From the NCBI GenBank assembly GCA_037389465.1, contig JAZARR010000213.1, positions 2,341,501-2,405,500 on the forward strand: a stretch of 64,000 nt of DNA, read 5' to 3'. Positions within the stretch are counted from its first letter, which is position 1; each line of letters begins with the position of its first letter. Origin of the DNA: Baylisascaris procyonis. Taxonomy: Eukaryota > Nematoda > Chromadorea > Rhabditida > Ascarididae. The notes beneath the pieces were generated by a model that was not told the origin of the DNA, did not search any database, and saw nothing but the letters and a program-made list of their open reading frames with translations. A program made the position numbers and the translations under genes. This document shows positions 29,401-41,655 of this stretch, piece by piece.

Positions 29401-30120
29401 AGTACGAAATTGTTATGTGGTTTCAATGATTGAATTAATTTGAGTCTATTTATGATATTTGAATATGTTTGTGGGTTTATGTCATAAACCTCATTAATTG
29501 TTTATGATGATGAAAATAAATCATTCGTTGAATTTTTTTTTTTGCGCACCATTCCTTTCAATTTTGAATTCTTCGCAGAGAATTCATTTTTCAATTGAAA
29601 AAAAAAAATTTCATTGATTATTTCATTTTTTGATTGATGAAATTTTTGTAATGAAATATTTGTATTTCTTTTACAATTTTTGAAAAGTTTGGCTCGGGAA
29701 GGTATAGGATTCCAAAAAGAAGGAAGTGATGTAATTTTGTCTCTTCATGGTTAATATTAGCTTCGCCATCACTGTGTTATTTTCCCAAATTCATATGGCA
29801 ATGCTTAGATACAATAGTTTTTATTTATTAGATATACACTACCATAATCTGGTAACTTGTAACCCATGGGCTTATTCGATTCTGCGGGCATCTATACTGC
29901 TTCACAGTAGTCATATTTCTCACTATTATGTATTTCCTTACATTGCCATTCTACTGCATATCTCGTATTACTTATATTACAGCCCTGCAACACGGTACTT
30001 GGAATACTCTTTTATAGGTTCCAAGTATTGGGTAATTTTTTTCTTAATCCATATTTTCAAATTTGTGCTTAGTCGTACCATAACAAATAATACTTACTCG
30101 GATGATTTGCCCGTATTTTC

Positions 30121-30126
30121 TTTATT
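30121..30126 (-). promoter_or_regulatory. Candidate poly(A) signal for the channel gene
   Basis: AATAAA on the minus strand (TTTATT on plus), 27 bases after the TGA stop. This would give a very short 3' UTR, as is common in nematodes. Confidence 0.35.
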
Positions 30127-30152
30127 TAGCGCATTTAATAAGTTGTTAGTGA

Positions 30153-33100
30153 TCAAGAGATGATAACGGAATGGAAGGCAAGTATGGTGAGGAGAGTGTT
30201 GAAGGCGATCAGAGATAGCATAGACACAATATCGACGAGAGAGAAGAATCGGTGCCATATATTCTTGTCGTGATCGGATTCCCTCATTTCCAAGCAATGC
30301 TTGACGAGTACATGCAACATTATGGCCAGATCACTTGGTTTATCGATTACCTACAAATATTCGCAGATACTGGAGATAGCTTTCAATTCAACTGACAGCA
30401 CCCGGTTAACGACCTGAATGATGTACTATGTTGACCGACTATTACTATAAGAGAGAGGGGGAGGGCATGGGCAGTATGAAGCGCTTTGACATTTTCCTTT
30501 TTTTGTGAATTCATTCGAAGATTTTGATTTAGTGCCATAGCTAAGGACAGGTCGGGTGATACAGATAATATTTAGCTCGACCTCAGCGATCTTATTTGAC
30601 GATTGCAGAAGCGGTCGTTTCGCTGAATCGCCGTTGCACATTACTTTCTTCTCTTCATCATCAACAAGTTTACAAATCCAATTCGGTGGTCGTCGAGTAT
30701 AGCTGAGCACACGTTCATTCCAAAGCATAATACCCACTGAGATGAACATCGCTGTGATCGAAACCAGAGTCTCAAGTAGCACGTAACGACCTTAATTATT
30801 TGTGCGTAGTATGCAACGACCTTAACCAATCACCTCTTGGTTATATATCATATACGCTGACGTTTCCACTTTTATCATATTGCGATATAAATGATAATGG
30901 AAAACTAGGGGGAAGCATTGCATTAAAATGTGTGAAATATGCGTCCGATATCCTCGTTGATTGTAATAATCTTCTCGTAAGCAGTAAGTAATTCTTAATT
31001 ATCACTAATTTAGACGCAACTGATATGGCAAGTATTAAGCTGCATTGAGTTCTATGGAGTGAGGCGTTCTAAACTTTAAAAAAAATTGGTAGTTTTGTTC
31101 AAAATGTGAATTATTGATTATGAATGACTACCCTAATCTTTTACACATCATCTCCATTTAAGTGGTTTCTCTCCATAAAATTGAATATTTAATGCGAAAA
31201 TCGACAGCCACCATGAACATCCATACCGAATATCGCAGCAAAAACTTGGCATTTATCCGGTTACCGCACCTAAAAGAGGAAGACCTGCCGAGCTTCTTGG
31301 CATTTGACCAGTTACCATGTCGAGTACCACTGCCATCGTAAGTAGTGTTGTCAATCCGAGTGAAACCTAAATTATTTTCAAAACTTTGAATTCAGACTGT
31401 AACATCTCAGGCAGATTCCGTAACTAACATCCCAAAGAATTCGTTACCTGTGAGGTGACGTTCATACCTATATTTCCGGTTCTTTATGTAATAATGCATT
31501 TGGTTTTCTGGGTGTCGGAAGTGAGTTCCTGCGTTAAAAAATGCGATATATCAAGCTCGATTACCTTCTCTTCCCTCTCTCCATCGGCTGAATGCGCAAT
31601 AAAAAGACCAATTATAGAGACGGTTACGATGAGATACGTTGGTATCAAAATAACGACAACGTAATATAAAGGTTTGCGCCGAAGTACCTTAAAAATTGCT
31701 CATTTATTTGATGCATAATAAACATCCATTTCGATGAACGATAGAGATGGTAACTCAATTATAATACTGAAAAAGTTTAATTATGGAAAAATGTTAACTC
31801 TGAAGATACAACTATAAAAATAATAAATTACTGATAAAAGATAGCGCTTTTTAATGGTGCAGTGTTCAATATGTTGTAAAATGTTTGCAACGCCCAGAAT
31901 ATCACCTTTACTTGTCCATCGAACTCTGTATTTGAATTCCACGCTCCCAATAATGCTGCGTGAAATTCCTCCTTATTCAATTCTAACGTCCGAAACACAA
32001 ATTTATTGGCTTGAGCGAAAATTCAACTCATTTTAAACCTCCTTATAAAGCTTACTAATTCCAAATACAGGAAAGGGAGAGGTTCGATCTGTTGAATAGT
32101 AAAAGGTTGCCAAGTTGAATTTAATGTGCGCAATATCGACTTATCTCTTGGCAAGAAATAAATATTAATGCAGTTGAAGAACGAGTCACTCACAAGCGTA
32201 TAGAACACCTCCTCATATTCGTTTTGAACATCACCCATCGAACTTTCATATGTAGCCGTCCGTTTACGTGTTGTGAATGACATAATTTCCCACTCAGAGT
32301 TGCCCTGAAAATATTATATTCTCATGCAATTTACGTAATTTTCCAGGGAATTTCGAACATAACAAACTAATAGGGGTGATTTCTTTAATCATTATGAGCA
32401 GTGTGGCTTGATTTGCTATATAACTGCAGGATTTTAGTGGGACGAATAAGAAAATATGAAGTGCATAAACAGAAAAACAATAGCATAACGTTAAGACTTC
32501 CAGTAATTCATTTCTGATGTTTCGAATAAGTTTCATACAATTTTCAGCTCAAAGCTAATTTCTTATGGAAGATGGAATGTTTTAAAGTCAACAGCAACAT
32601 ATTGAAGTAGCGAGAGAAAAAAATTTTACGTTGTGCTTTGGTATGAATGTTTCCTTGACGCGATATATGAGCTGATGTGTTTGAAAACCCCACGAGCCGA
32701 ATTGTAGCTCACAAATCTGTTGATCGAACGGAAATTGACGAACATCCATCGGACAGCGGACATCTACCAACTAAATGAACTTTCGAACACTGACCAATGG
32801 GCATTGCAACATCACCCTTGTTTTTCAAGTTGTATCAGTTAACCTTCAATCAGCAGTGATAACAAAGGTGTTCAATTACAGAAACAAGTGAATTTGTTTG
32901 CAGTGATATACATTTTACGCTATCATATGAGGCGCTTAATCATCATTCAATTTAACATAACCATTAACAATGAGGTCAGTTGTTCGTTCAAAAAAAGCCG
33001 TCACCGCTTAGGAAATTGTTGATGTTTGTTCCCCGAATGAATTTATTGGTGTCAAGCACTAACATTGATTCGGTTCAATGAAAGAACAGTTGATTGCTTT

Positions 33101-36100
33101 GATGGAGATCGCCATTCGCATCAATTACAGAATATTTATTTGGGATGTATGGAATATTCGAAATGAACGAACGCCAACCTTGTTAAGGTCGACCTCAACA
33201 CGACCATCAGAGGTAATTCGAGCGAAAGTACGCGAGAGTGGGATCGACTCTTTTACATCGAGTCTGAATTTAAAAGGTTACTTCATAACTCATTCCCATA
33301 GTCAAAAATTCCAATTAGAGAATGCTGGACATATTTATTTTTGAGCATTAGAAGAGATAAGCGGCTTCCTCTTCTACTTTGATCTCTATTCCTCAGAACG
33401 CAACTCGGAGAGAAATTCCTTCCTTTATTAATGTTTTATTTTAATCTTATCTCGCATATTGCAATAGAATATCAGAGTACTAATTGTATGTGACCAACGG
33501 AAGGAAATTTTTGAAGCCTCAAAGAGTTTAATTTTCCAAGCTTCGTTTTCATAGCTTCTGCAATGGTGGATTCTGCAGCTATCATTACGAAGATTGAAAA
33601 GAGATAACCACTGCACAAAAATTACCAAAATATATAGACATTTTCCACTCCAAACGTTTTCTTTGATATGATATGAGATGAATAAAAGTTTTAAAAACTT
33701 GAGAAATTTTTAAAACTGGAAACTTCCTCTACGATAGTTTAAATTTTTCTAGAATTTTTCTAGAAAAACTTTTCACTTTTCAGAGAAAATATTTAGAAAA
33801 GAAAATTTTTTTTTGTTTGAACTCAACATTTTTCTCGAATTCTGAAATTTCATTTCAATTATCGTTTGCAATCAAACATTACGTATTGAAAATTGTTCCA
33901 TCAGGAAGCCATAACTCGTCGGCAGGAATATTGACTCGTGTAATTCCATCCCATTCGGATGTATTCCATGCGAGGTAATCATCTTGCCAACTTTGCGGAA
34001 TCCATAGCAGTAACGTTAATTGTTCTCTTAGTTCATCCTATAAGACGTCTACTCTCATTGTGTAAAGTTCAAATCCTCCTAAATTCGTGAATTAGAAAAT
34101 TTAAACAATGTTTTGCTTAGGCATGTAAGCAGCAGCTCATTGTTTCATATTGGCTACTACGCGATCAGCTTTATGTGGGCTTCAATCAGACTCACTGGCT
34201 CCTTCCTACTGAGCCATTTCGTCCAGAACAGTGATCGCAACGAAGAAATAGGAGTAAATCTCGACCATCTTCTTAAGCGGAACAACAGTGAATCAATGCG
34301 CCAGCATCCGGCAACGGGAGAAGATCCTGAGCCTTATCTTGCAAATCCTCATAACTTCTTTATATTTATATACGATCTTGCAAAATCTTGCTCTGAAGGG
34401 AGGTGAATGCGATATGAAAGGACATTTGTTCGTAATGGATGCTTTGTCGATTTATGTAAGATAAAGGAGAAATAAGCAGCCTGTATAAATATAAATATAA
34501 ATACAAATACGAGTATAGATACAAATATAAATATATACATAATAAATAAATAAATAAATAAATATATATATATATATATAATTCATCGCATTCCATTTAT
34601 TTGAGAGAAAGATTGCTTACAACATCGACGAGACTGTAGATTTGAGGCTGAACAGTAACTTCAATAGGTGATGTCCAATTTCTCACTGGTCGAATTCTTT
34701 TATCGTATTTCTGGAGTAGCCAATGAACAAGCTCTTTCTCTGATGTGACGTTTATATCTGCTGAATATTGGCACTAGTGTTTAGATAGGCTCATTCAATG
34801 AACCGATATAATAAAATGCCGAAATCACAGCCCTAACCACTCATATTTTTAATATCGCTAGCTGCATTAATTTAGAATCAATTGTGATTCGTTTAAATAT
34901 TCCAATACGGCATTCTTATAAAAACATTTTTTAGTGCAATATTATTGTGTAATGGGATGTTGTACTGCAACATTTGAGGGATAAGGAGCACGAGTGGATA
35001 TGTCATTCTCTTTCACAAATTTCTGCATTCTAACTAGATTTTACAATATTTTCTATTCTTATCCCGAAAGAATCGGATTTTCGGGATAAATTTTGCCTTT
35101 TATTATTATATTTTTATCACATATTTTTAAGCATTCTATCTTATCAAACGAATTTTTCTAATCACATAAAATATGGCTTATCGAACAATTTGTCACATGA
35201 AATGATTCACTTGGAATAGATGGTAAACATCATCATGTGTTAAGTATTTGACTAACTTCAGCTAACTGTAGCGCAAACGTATTCACATATTATTACTTGC
35301 GTGGTTTTTACTAAGTAACCATGGGTCACCTTATATTACCGCTCCCTTTGATATACACTATTTATTTATCATTTCCACCTGAGTTATATACATTCTAAGA
35401 CCTGAAAACGAATAATCAAGATTAATACTGTATTTTTTGAATACAACCCCCTTCCCTTCTCTCTACGCGTATGGAATATTAAAAAGAATAAGTGGAGCTA
35501 TTCCCTCATCATTTGAACAAGAAGTGAAGTTGGAAAGGAACCACTGATAAAAGCACCGTCGGCGATAACGATAGAATAATGAGCATATTGGTTTTTTTTT
35601 TTCAAAGAACCTATCGAAAGCGTTTCTTTAAAGAGCGAATGTATTGCAGATGTCAGCTTGAAGACAAATCATTTCCGTATCGTTGTTTATTTTTATTTTT
35701 TCTTACAGTATTGATTCAAAGCTTAGTAACGAATTTGATTAGCAATTTAAAAGAGACCAATAAAGCTCAGAAGAAAGGTTTTCGTCGGTATTGTTATGCC
35801 GCAAATTAATAAACCTTCAAAAGTTGAGCAACATTATCAACATCAATATTTCTATATTTGAACGATTTTTTTTTCTTTTTGTAATTCTCTGAAATATAAT
35901 ACGAAATGATAATCTCTTTGAAAGAAATGTTTCATACTGAGAGAGATTGAATTTCACTTGATGACAATAGCAGTTCTAAAGTATTTTAATAATGGCTAAA
36001 GCTTTGTTGGCTATATAGGAATACAATAAACAGCTGACTATCTAGGAATAAAGATAAATGGTTGCCGCATTTGAGATATGTTAAAATTGTCGCTAAGTTT

Positions 36101-36434
36101 CTATCAACTTAAGCAACATAGAATTTGATTACAGCATCACTTGTTGATTCATATCACAATGCGCTTACAAATATCAGCTAATTGCCACATTATAAATGAC
36201 CACAGAAACTTGCTGATGCACTAAAGAAATTCTCGGTGCGTCCTTTCAAACCTACTTTCCCCTTCTCCTCCCCTTCCTTTTCCATCCCTCTTCACTCCCC
36301 TCATTTTGGCCCATTTATATGATTTTCCCATATGATAATGAAGTTTTGTGAGAAGAATGTTTAAAATAACTTAACTAACCAGCAATAATCAGCGGAAGGA
36401 ATAACAAGAGCAAGAAGAAACGAATCATTCGCAT
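30153..36434 (-). CDS. Nicotinic acetylcholine receptor-like Cys-loop channel subunit, non-alpha type
   Basis: Subunit of a pentameric ligand-gated ion channel at the plasma membrane. Exons, 5' to 3': 36434-36380, 34760-34621, 34037-33883, 33263-33179, 32770-32630, 32304-32194, 31687-31565, 31366-31270, 30790-30582, 30350-30153; 437 residues, all phases consistent. A signal peptide (FFLLLLLFLPLIIA) is followed by the nicotinic N-terminus YDKRIRPV. Then come loop D around LLWIPQSW, loop A WLPD, and the Cys-loop C151-C165 with FPFDQQIC. TM1 (about 236-260) contains RRKPLYYVV. M2 follows EREEK, implying cation selectivity. TM3 is about 305-325 and TM4 about 408-430. Loop C lacks the vicinal Cys pair, so the subunit is not alpha type. 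M2 has Asp286 at 16' and Gly290 at 20', which is unusual. The exon 9 donor (GAG|GTCGAG at 30582) is the weakest junction. The orthologue and ligand are unknown. Confidence 0.9.
34038..34620 (-). other. Channel gene intron 2, with an open block on the opposite strand
   Basis: The minus-strand intron between exons 2 and 3. It holds the AT-rich short repeats at 34480-34580 and, on the plus strand, a protein-like open block (34121-34406) described among the findings. Confidence 0.6.
34480..34580. repeat. AAATAT/AAATAC hexamer repeat, (AAAT)n and (AT)n
   Basis: Degenerate TAAATA-type hexamers pass into AAATAAAT and then a short (AT)n run (34562-34580). It lies in intron 2 of the channel gene. Confidence 0.9.
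35059..35089. repeat. Perfect 11-bp stem-loop
   Basis: Arms TTATCCCGAAA (35059-35069) and TTTCGGGATAA (35079-35089) around a 9-base loop, in intron 1 of the channel gene. Confidence 0.85.
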
Positions 36435-36712
36435 ACAAATATGCTTCAAAGTTTTCGACGCTATTTTGCAGTTTCACTCGTGATCGTAAAGAAAGAAATG
36501 CTGCAATAATCGGAATATTTTATGTGAAAAACTTGCAATCAATACAAATGTGAACAGCATTGAATTTTCGTTGTTTATTCAATAAAGTTTAATATCCATG
36601 AAAGCATTCGATTGCATTCAAATGTTTAGGAGATTTCATGAATAATTTTTTCAAATATGCCATTTTTAGAAAACAAAGAAAACAAGGAAAACTAGGAAAA
36701 CAAGGAAACGAT

Positions 36713-36767
36713 AGAAAACAAGGATCTTATATCTAAAGTTTCCTTAGATATAAGATCCTTGTTTTCT
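36713..36767. repeat. 24-bp perfect inverted repeat with 7-base loop
   Basis: Arm 36713-36736 is the exact reverse complement of arm 36744-36767, with the loop AGTTTCC between them. It sits about 280 bases upstream of the channel start codon and is preceded by several GAAAACAAGGA-like direct repeats (from about 36669). It could be a hairpin RNA, a small palindromic repeat or a replication artefact; function unknown. Confidence 0.9.
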
Positions 36768-38140
36768 TTCTCTAAAGACTTTCAGAAAATGGACCTTTAG
36801 GCAGGAAGGATGGCTTTTTGCTTATCTCGACCTTCCAAGGCGTTTTGGTGTTTTCATAAAAGAGATGAGGGAGGGCTGAGAGCAAGGAGAGAGAAGAGGG
36901 TGAGAGGGGTCGAAAAGGAGATGGGTGGGAGGTGGGGTAGATTTTTATACTTATTGTACGAGTGATTCATAGTTATCGCAATTTACAGTTACCCTAACTC
37001 GTTCCCCTGTGTTTAAATCTGCATAATGAAGAGAGAATAAGTTGAATCGAATCGCAAATTCAAACAAGCTGAAAATGAAATGTGTTTGATTGGTGAATTG
37101 TATATGGCACTGGCGAATAGCTACTGTTAAGCGATTCCTTAAGAACTCACATTTTCGTCTAGTGGTTCTCACATGAATGCAGCATTGGTAATGAAATACT
37201 TCGCTATTGAGATTAAACAGTAACATTCACAGTAGATTGATCAGCTACGAAAGCGATATTTTGCTCGAGGATTCACCTAACTGCTCAATTTGAGTGAAAT
37301 GAAGTGCTCTGCTAAATATTTCTTACAATTTTTGCATATCTAATGCAATGCAATGGTCGTGTTGCAAAATATATAATTACAAAAGAGTCGCATTTATGTT
37401 GATGACCTTTGAAGAATCGCATCTATAATACGTAATTCGAAAAATTTGCAAAAAAAAGCATGGAAGTGAAGTGACCTTCTTAAAGCGTTTGCATGAGAGG
37501 CGAAGAACTTCAGATCCAACGTAAGCTTGAAGAACATTACATACAGAAAGGATCGAAGAAAAATTTTAAAACCATCAAACCTGAGCGATCATGTGCAGAT
37601 TTTGATTTCTTGTGTGAAAAAGCATAGTGAATGTTGAATAGGTTTTTTAGAGCCCATATGGGTTTTAATAAGAACAAAAGTGAGTGAATATTATATATTG
37701 GCAAGCGGTCAAATCTATAAATCATAGTCGTTTCAACGTGCAATCGGCGTAGAGCACATACCGAATAACGATCAGGAATATATCATTTCATGAGAGTTTT
37801 TGATAAATCTTTAGCTGCGACGTCTAGGAGAATTTTTGGGAAGAAAAAGGTAATCTCGTTCCATAATATCTGTAGCTTTCAATTTATTTAACGACGACTG
37901 ATGAAGACACACCTTTATTTCATCTGAGGATAACTGCTGCTTAGAGTTCAAAATGCAGAAATTATCTTTCATTCTCAAAACATAACGCACTTGCTAGCGC
38001 GTTATTCTTTAGCCCCCGCAAAATAAAAATAGATCACTGCAAATTATAGCGTCTCCTCTTTTCTATTGTTTGAGGATTAGAGAATAATATTGGAGAAATT
38101 TGCACAACATGCCATCTTGCAACTTCTGCTCGTCGATTAA

Positions 38141-38535
38141 GTGAATCAATAAACAAACGGATAAAGAAATAAATGAATGAATTAATAAATAAATAGACAA
38201 ATAAATAAATGAATCAATAAAAAATAAATTAATAAAATAAACAAATAAATGAATAAATAAACAAATGAAAAGTAAATAAACAAACCAATAAGTAAAAAAA
38301 AATAAATAAATGTACGAATGAATAAATGAATGAATGAACAAATAAATAAATCAAAACAAATAAGCGAATAAATAAATGAATAAATAAGTGAATCAGTGAA
38401 AAAATAAATTGAAAAAATAGATATAAAAAACAAAATAAAATAAAGAAATAAATGGGCAAATAAAAAACAAATTATTCCAAATCAAAGAAAATGAATGAAC
38501 AAATCAAAAAATAAATGAAAAACAAATAAATAAAC
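38141..38535. repeat. Degenerate AAATAAAT tetranucleotide array
   Basis: About 400 bases built from AATA, AATG and AACA four-base units. It keeps several minus-strand frames open (Phe/Ile/Leu/Ser-rich), which are artefacts of the four-base period. Confidence 0.95.
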
Positions 38536-38545
38536 CAAATCAAGA

Positions 38546-38722
38546 CGATTCAATAAAATTCAACTCAATTCAATACAACTCATTTCCCACTAATTCAATT
38601 CAATTCAATCCAACTCAATTCAGTTCAGTTCAACTCGGTTCGATTCGATTTGATTCGATTCGATTCGATTCGATTCGATTCGATTCAATTCGATTCGATT
38701 CGATTCGATCCGATTCGATTGA
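38546..38722. repeat. CAATT / CGATT pentanucleotide array
   Basis: Begins as CAATT-like units and becomes a nearly pure CGATT array at about 38639-38720. It directly follows the tetranucleotide array. Minus-strand reading yields a spurious Arg-Ile-Glu-Ser-Asn repeat. Confidence 0.95.
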
Positions 38723-39505
38723 GTTGCTTTGGGCAAGATTGTGTAATTTTTAAAGCTGTGAAAGCGATTCTTCCTCATACAATAACTATGGATTGGCCGT
38801 AGCAATAGAATCTTTTTGGTTCACTGCATTAGAAATAATCAACTTGCAACTTGTGCTCATCGATTAAGTGAATGATGCTTATCATCGCCGCTGATGATGC
38901 TTATCAAGATTTTAACATTTCCTCAAAAAATTGCAGCTTGAAATTTTTTTGGAATGTTTTTCATCAAACTTTGCTATCACTGGAGAGAAAGTTTTTCGAG
39001 TGAGTTCCCAATGAAAGTGATATGTGATGGTTCTACCGAGGAAATGAAAAAAAAAAAAAAAAAGTTTATGTTTACACGTTGTTCCCAATGAAGAGCACTT
39101 TTTTATGAGCGGCTAGGTGATTAATTATAAATAATTTTATACCTTTTATTAGCAGGTGTCTCTCTGCCCGGAAATTTGTTCATGACGAGCTAATTGATAC
39201 AATTCATCGTTTACAGTGAACTTCCGCAAATTCCTGGGCGAACTTTTTTTCTATCCTCTTTCACTTTCATTTCATAAATCGTTTCAGATTGTGTGTTCGT
39301 GCCGTTTGACATTGATAGACCAAATATGCAAAATAACAAACAGTTCACTTTTGAGATACACTTATTCCATCATTTAAAAAAAACTTCGACTTCGAAATTT
39401 TAATAATTCATGGTTTTTGTAAATTTGGATTCAAATGGTGCTATGAAACATGAAAAAAATTTCTATCGGGGCCATTGTATATTGTTGCAGCGCCCGAAAG
39501 GTGGT

Positions 39506-41578
39506 ATGAGCGGAGGAGAATGGAATATGAGTGCATCGCAATCTGAAAGAAGTCAGCGAACACTTGCCGGAAGTGCTTCGCAGCAATCTCTCAACCCCAA
39601 CTTAGCGAGTCAATATACGAGCATGGATAATATTGTGAGTTTTTTATTGCAAAATACAGCCTGTGCTGATATTAGTCGGTATTTAGGTCGTTGGGTGACA
39701 TAAAAAGGCGGGGAGAGGAAGAGGGGACAATCGAGACTGAAGAATAATTTGATAAAAATATCGGTAGACCAATATCCTTAGCATTTCTTGGCAGTTGTTA
39801 AATATTTTTCCAATATCGCCATTAAAAACCAATCCAATGATTTACCAATCCACGTGAGTTGATGAGTGGTTCTTTCAAAGAAATCAAATAAATATGCTAA
39901 AGCGAATGTTCTCTACCAGATATAAGGAAAACCAATATATGGATTAGAGGTTGGAGAGGATGTTTGTCACCTTGATTGGATTCACTCGAATTGTTTGCAC
40001 TAGAAGGGAAGTTTGAAGAACTCGAATTGCTAAGATCAACTTTGTATTTTTTGAGTGACTTCAGTTTTCTCAGTAAGTGATAGTCGAGAAGCTCATCGTG
40101 AAACCTCATCATTTATTATGCCTTTCCGGTAACCTCGTTTATTTTGATTAATAATAATACTTTCAGATGTTACGTCGAGCTATACAAAACGCATTACGCA
40201 ATTATTATGCGGCACATATTCTACGTCCTGCACGTATGTCTATCTGTATCGACTATACAGAAGGTGCTCCAGCATATAACAACCTTTCACCATTTCTTCG
40301 CTATCGTAACCCATCTGTCGTCTTTAAAATGACAGCCGATGATGATGCTCGCGGAATGCAACCATTAAGTGGTAAAGAGCTTTGCAGTGTTAAGAACGAA
40401 TGCAAACTTCATATCAATTAATATTTTGCATATCGTACACAGATATTGGCATAAGTTCAGTGATTCATCATGTCGCTTATGAGCCAACCATATGGTTGAA
40501 ATGAGTCTGTTATGAATGGTTTGCATGTTGTGGATGGCTTTTCAATTACGGATGGTTTGTCTGTTATGGATTGTTGGTCTGCATGAATGGTTTGTCCGTT
40601 ATGGGCGGTTTGTCTGTTTTTACAGTAGCCTCTGGTTTCTTACTTAAAACTGCATCATTATTTTCGTTCATGCATACTGGGTGGAAAAAGTATGCGTCGC
40701 TTTTTAAAGTAATCAGTTTTCATGAAGTCATATATACATAAAGATACTGATAGAGGCAATTACTTTTTGTCTTCTTTAATGAGCCATCGAGACAGAGAGA
40801 TGAGTGAATTATTGCGCATACCACAAGCCATTGTCTCTGTTCCTTTATACAATCTACCTGTAATAATTTGTGTTATTTTCCGTTAACAACAGCAGTTTAT
40901 AGAGCAACAGAAAGCGAAAACACGCGACGAATTGCTCAAATGGATCAAAGAGAATTGCGCTGTAGCCGATGAACTAATCAACGATCACAACGAATACCCC
41001 TTAAAGAAGTAAGTCATTTGGATTTCAACCGTCGTAGTTGTGGAAGATCGAATATATATACATGGGATGCCTCTTCAATGTGGAGGAAACATTTTGAAGT
41101 GAGTTTAATTAGAGCATAGCAAGTCTCAAATCAGAATTGGTAAATCACGATCGATTGTCAACAAAAGATTTTTTGTTTTATTTCATCGATGCGTTTCACA
41201 ATAGACCTTTCTATTTTGCGAGAAAATGCAAGGAACAGTTCATTTAAAAAAAAAAAGATTTCTTTCATATTAATTATGAGAATTTCGATGTTTTCTCTCT
41301 TGCAGAGTTAAAATACGTGCATTATCGTCAGTAACGCCAAAAGCAGTTATTGAGCTCGCTTGTGCACCAAAACAAATGCCCACAATTATCGAACTTGCTG
41401 CACTAAGGGATCTAAAAAGAAAAGTGGGTTCAACACATCGATTTGCTTTTAACCAAACCTTTCACTAATTATGGACTAAAACTTTTCACTAACAACATCA
41501 TTGCACAATTTCATTTGTAAGTTAAGCTTTATTGTAACGAAATAGGAGACTTATCTCCGCTAATTGGTATTATTTCAG

Positions 41579-41655
<77 letters not shown>

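Larger units (their letters stand above)
28938..30152. other. Convergent intergenic region between RhoGEF and channel genes
   Basis: Holds the 3' ends of two convergent genes. AATAAA hexamers on the plus strand at 29395-29400 and 29515-29520 are candidate RhoGEF polyadenylation signals. An AT-rich plus-strand open frame (29747-30163) is present but resembles translated AT-rich 3' UTR, so I did not call it a gene. Confidence 0.45.
36435..39490. other. Intergenic region upstream of the channel gene
   Basis: No coding exon is supported here. It contains the perfect hairpin at 36713-36767, purine-rich and G-rich sequence around 36840-36945, and the tetra- and pentanucleotide arrays at 38.1-38.7 kb. 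It should contain the promoter of the channel gene (minus strand) and possibly that of the unidentified plus-strand gene. Confidence 0.5.

Noticed and set aside
29747..30163. 138-residue hydrophobic plus-strand frame
   Set aside because: It begins at an ATG and is fairly long, but it overlaps the channel gene's 3' end and UTR in antisense, is Ile/Leu/Tyr/Ser-rich as expected from AT-rich DNA, and shows no motif.
31441..31475. Possible channel micro-exon on the minus strand (GMNVTSQ) between TM1 and M2
   Set aside because: It would not keep phase (an immediate TGA follows a phase-0 join), and the M2 exon at 31366 joins directly and gives the conserved EEKVSLGL sequence.
31455..31664. 69-residue plus-strand frame
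   Set aside because: It is the antisense shadow of the channel TM1 exon (31565-31687).
38063..38805. Several Phe/Ile/Leu/Ser-rich minus-strand frames and an Arg-Ile-Glu-Ser repeat frame
   Set aside because: These are tetra- and pentanucleotide arrays read in frame, not genes.
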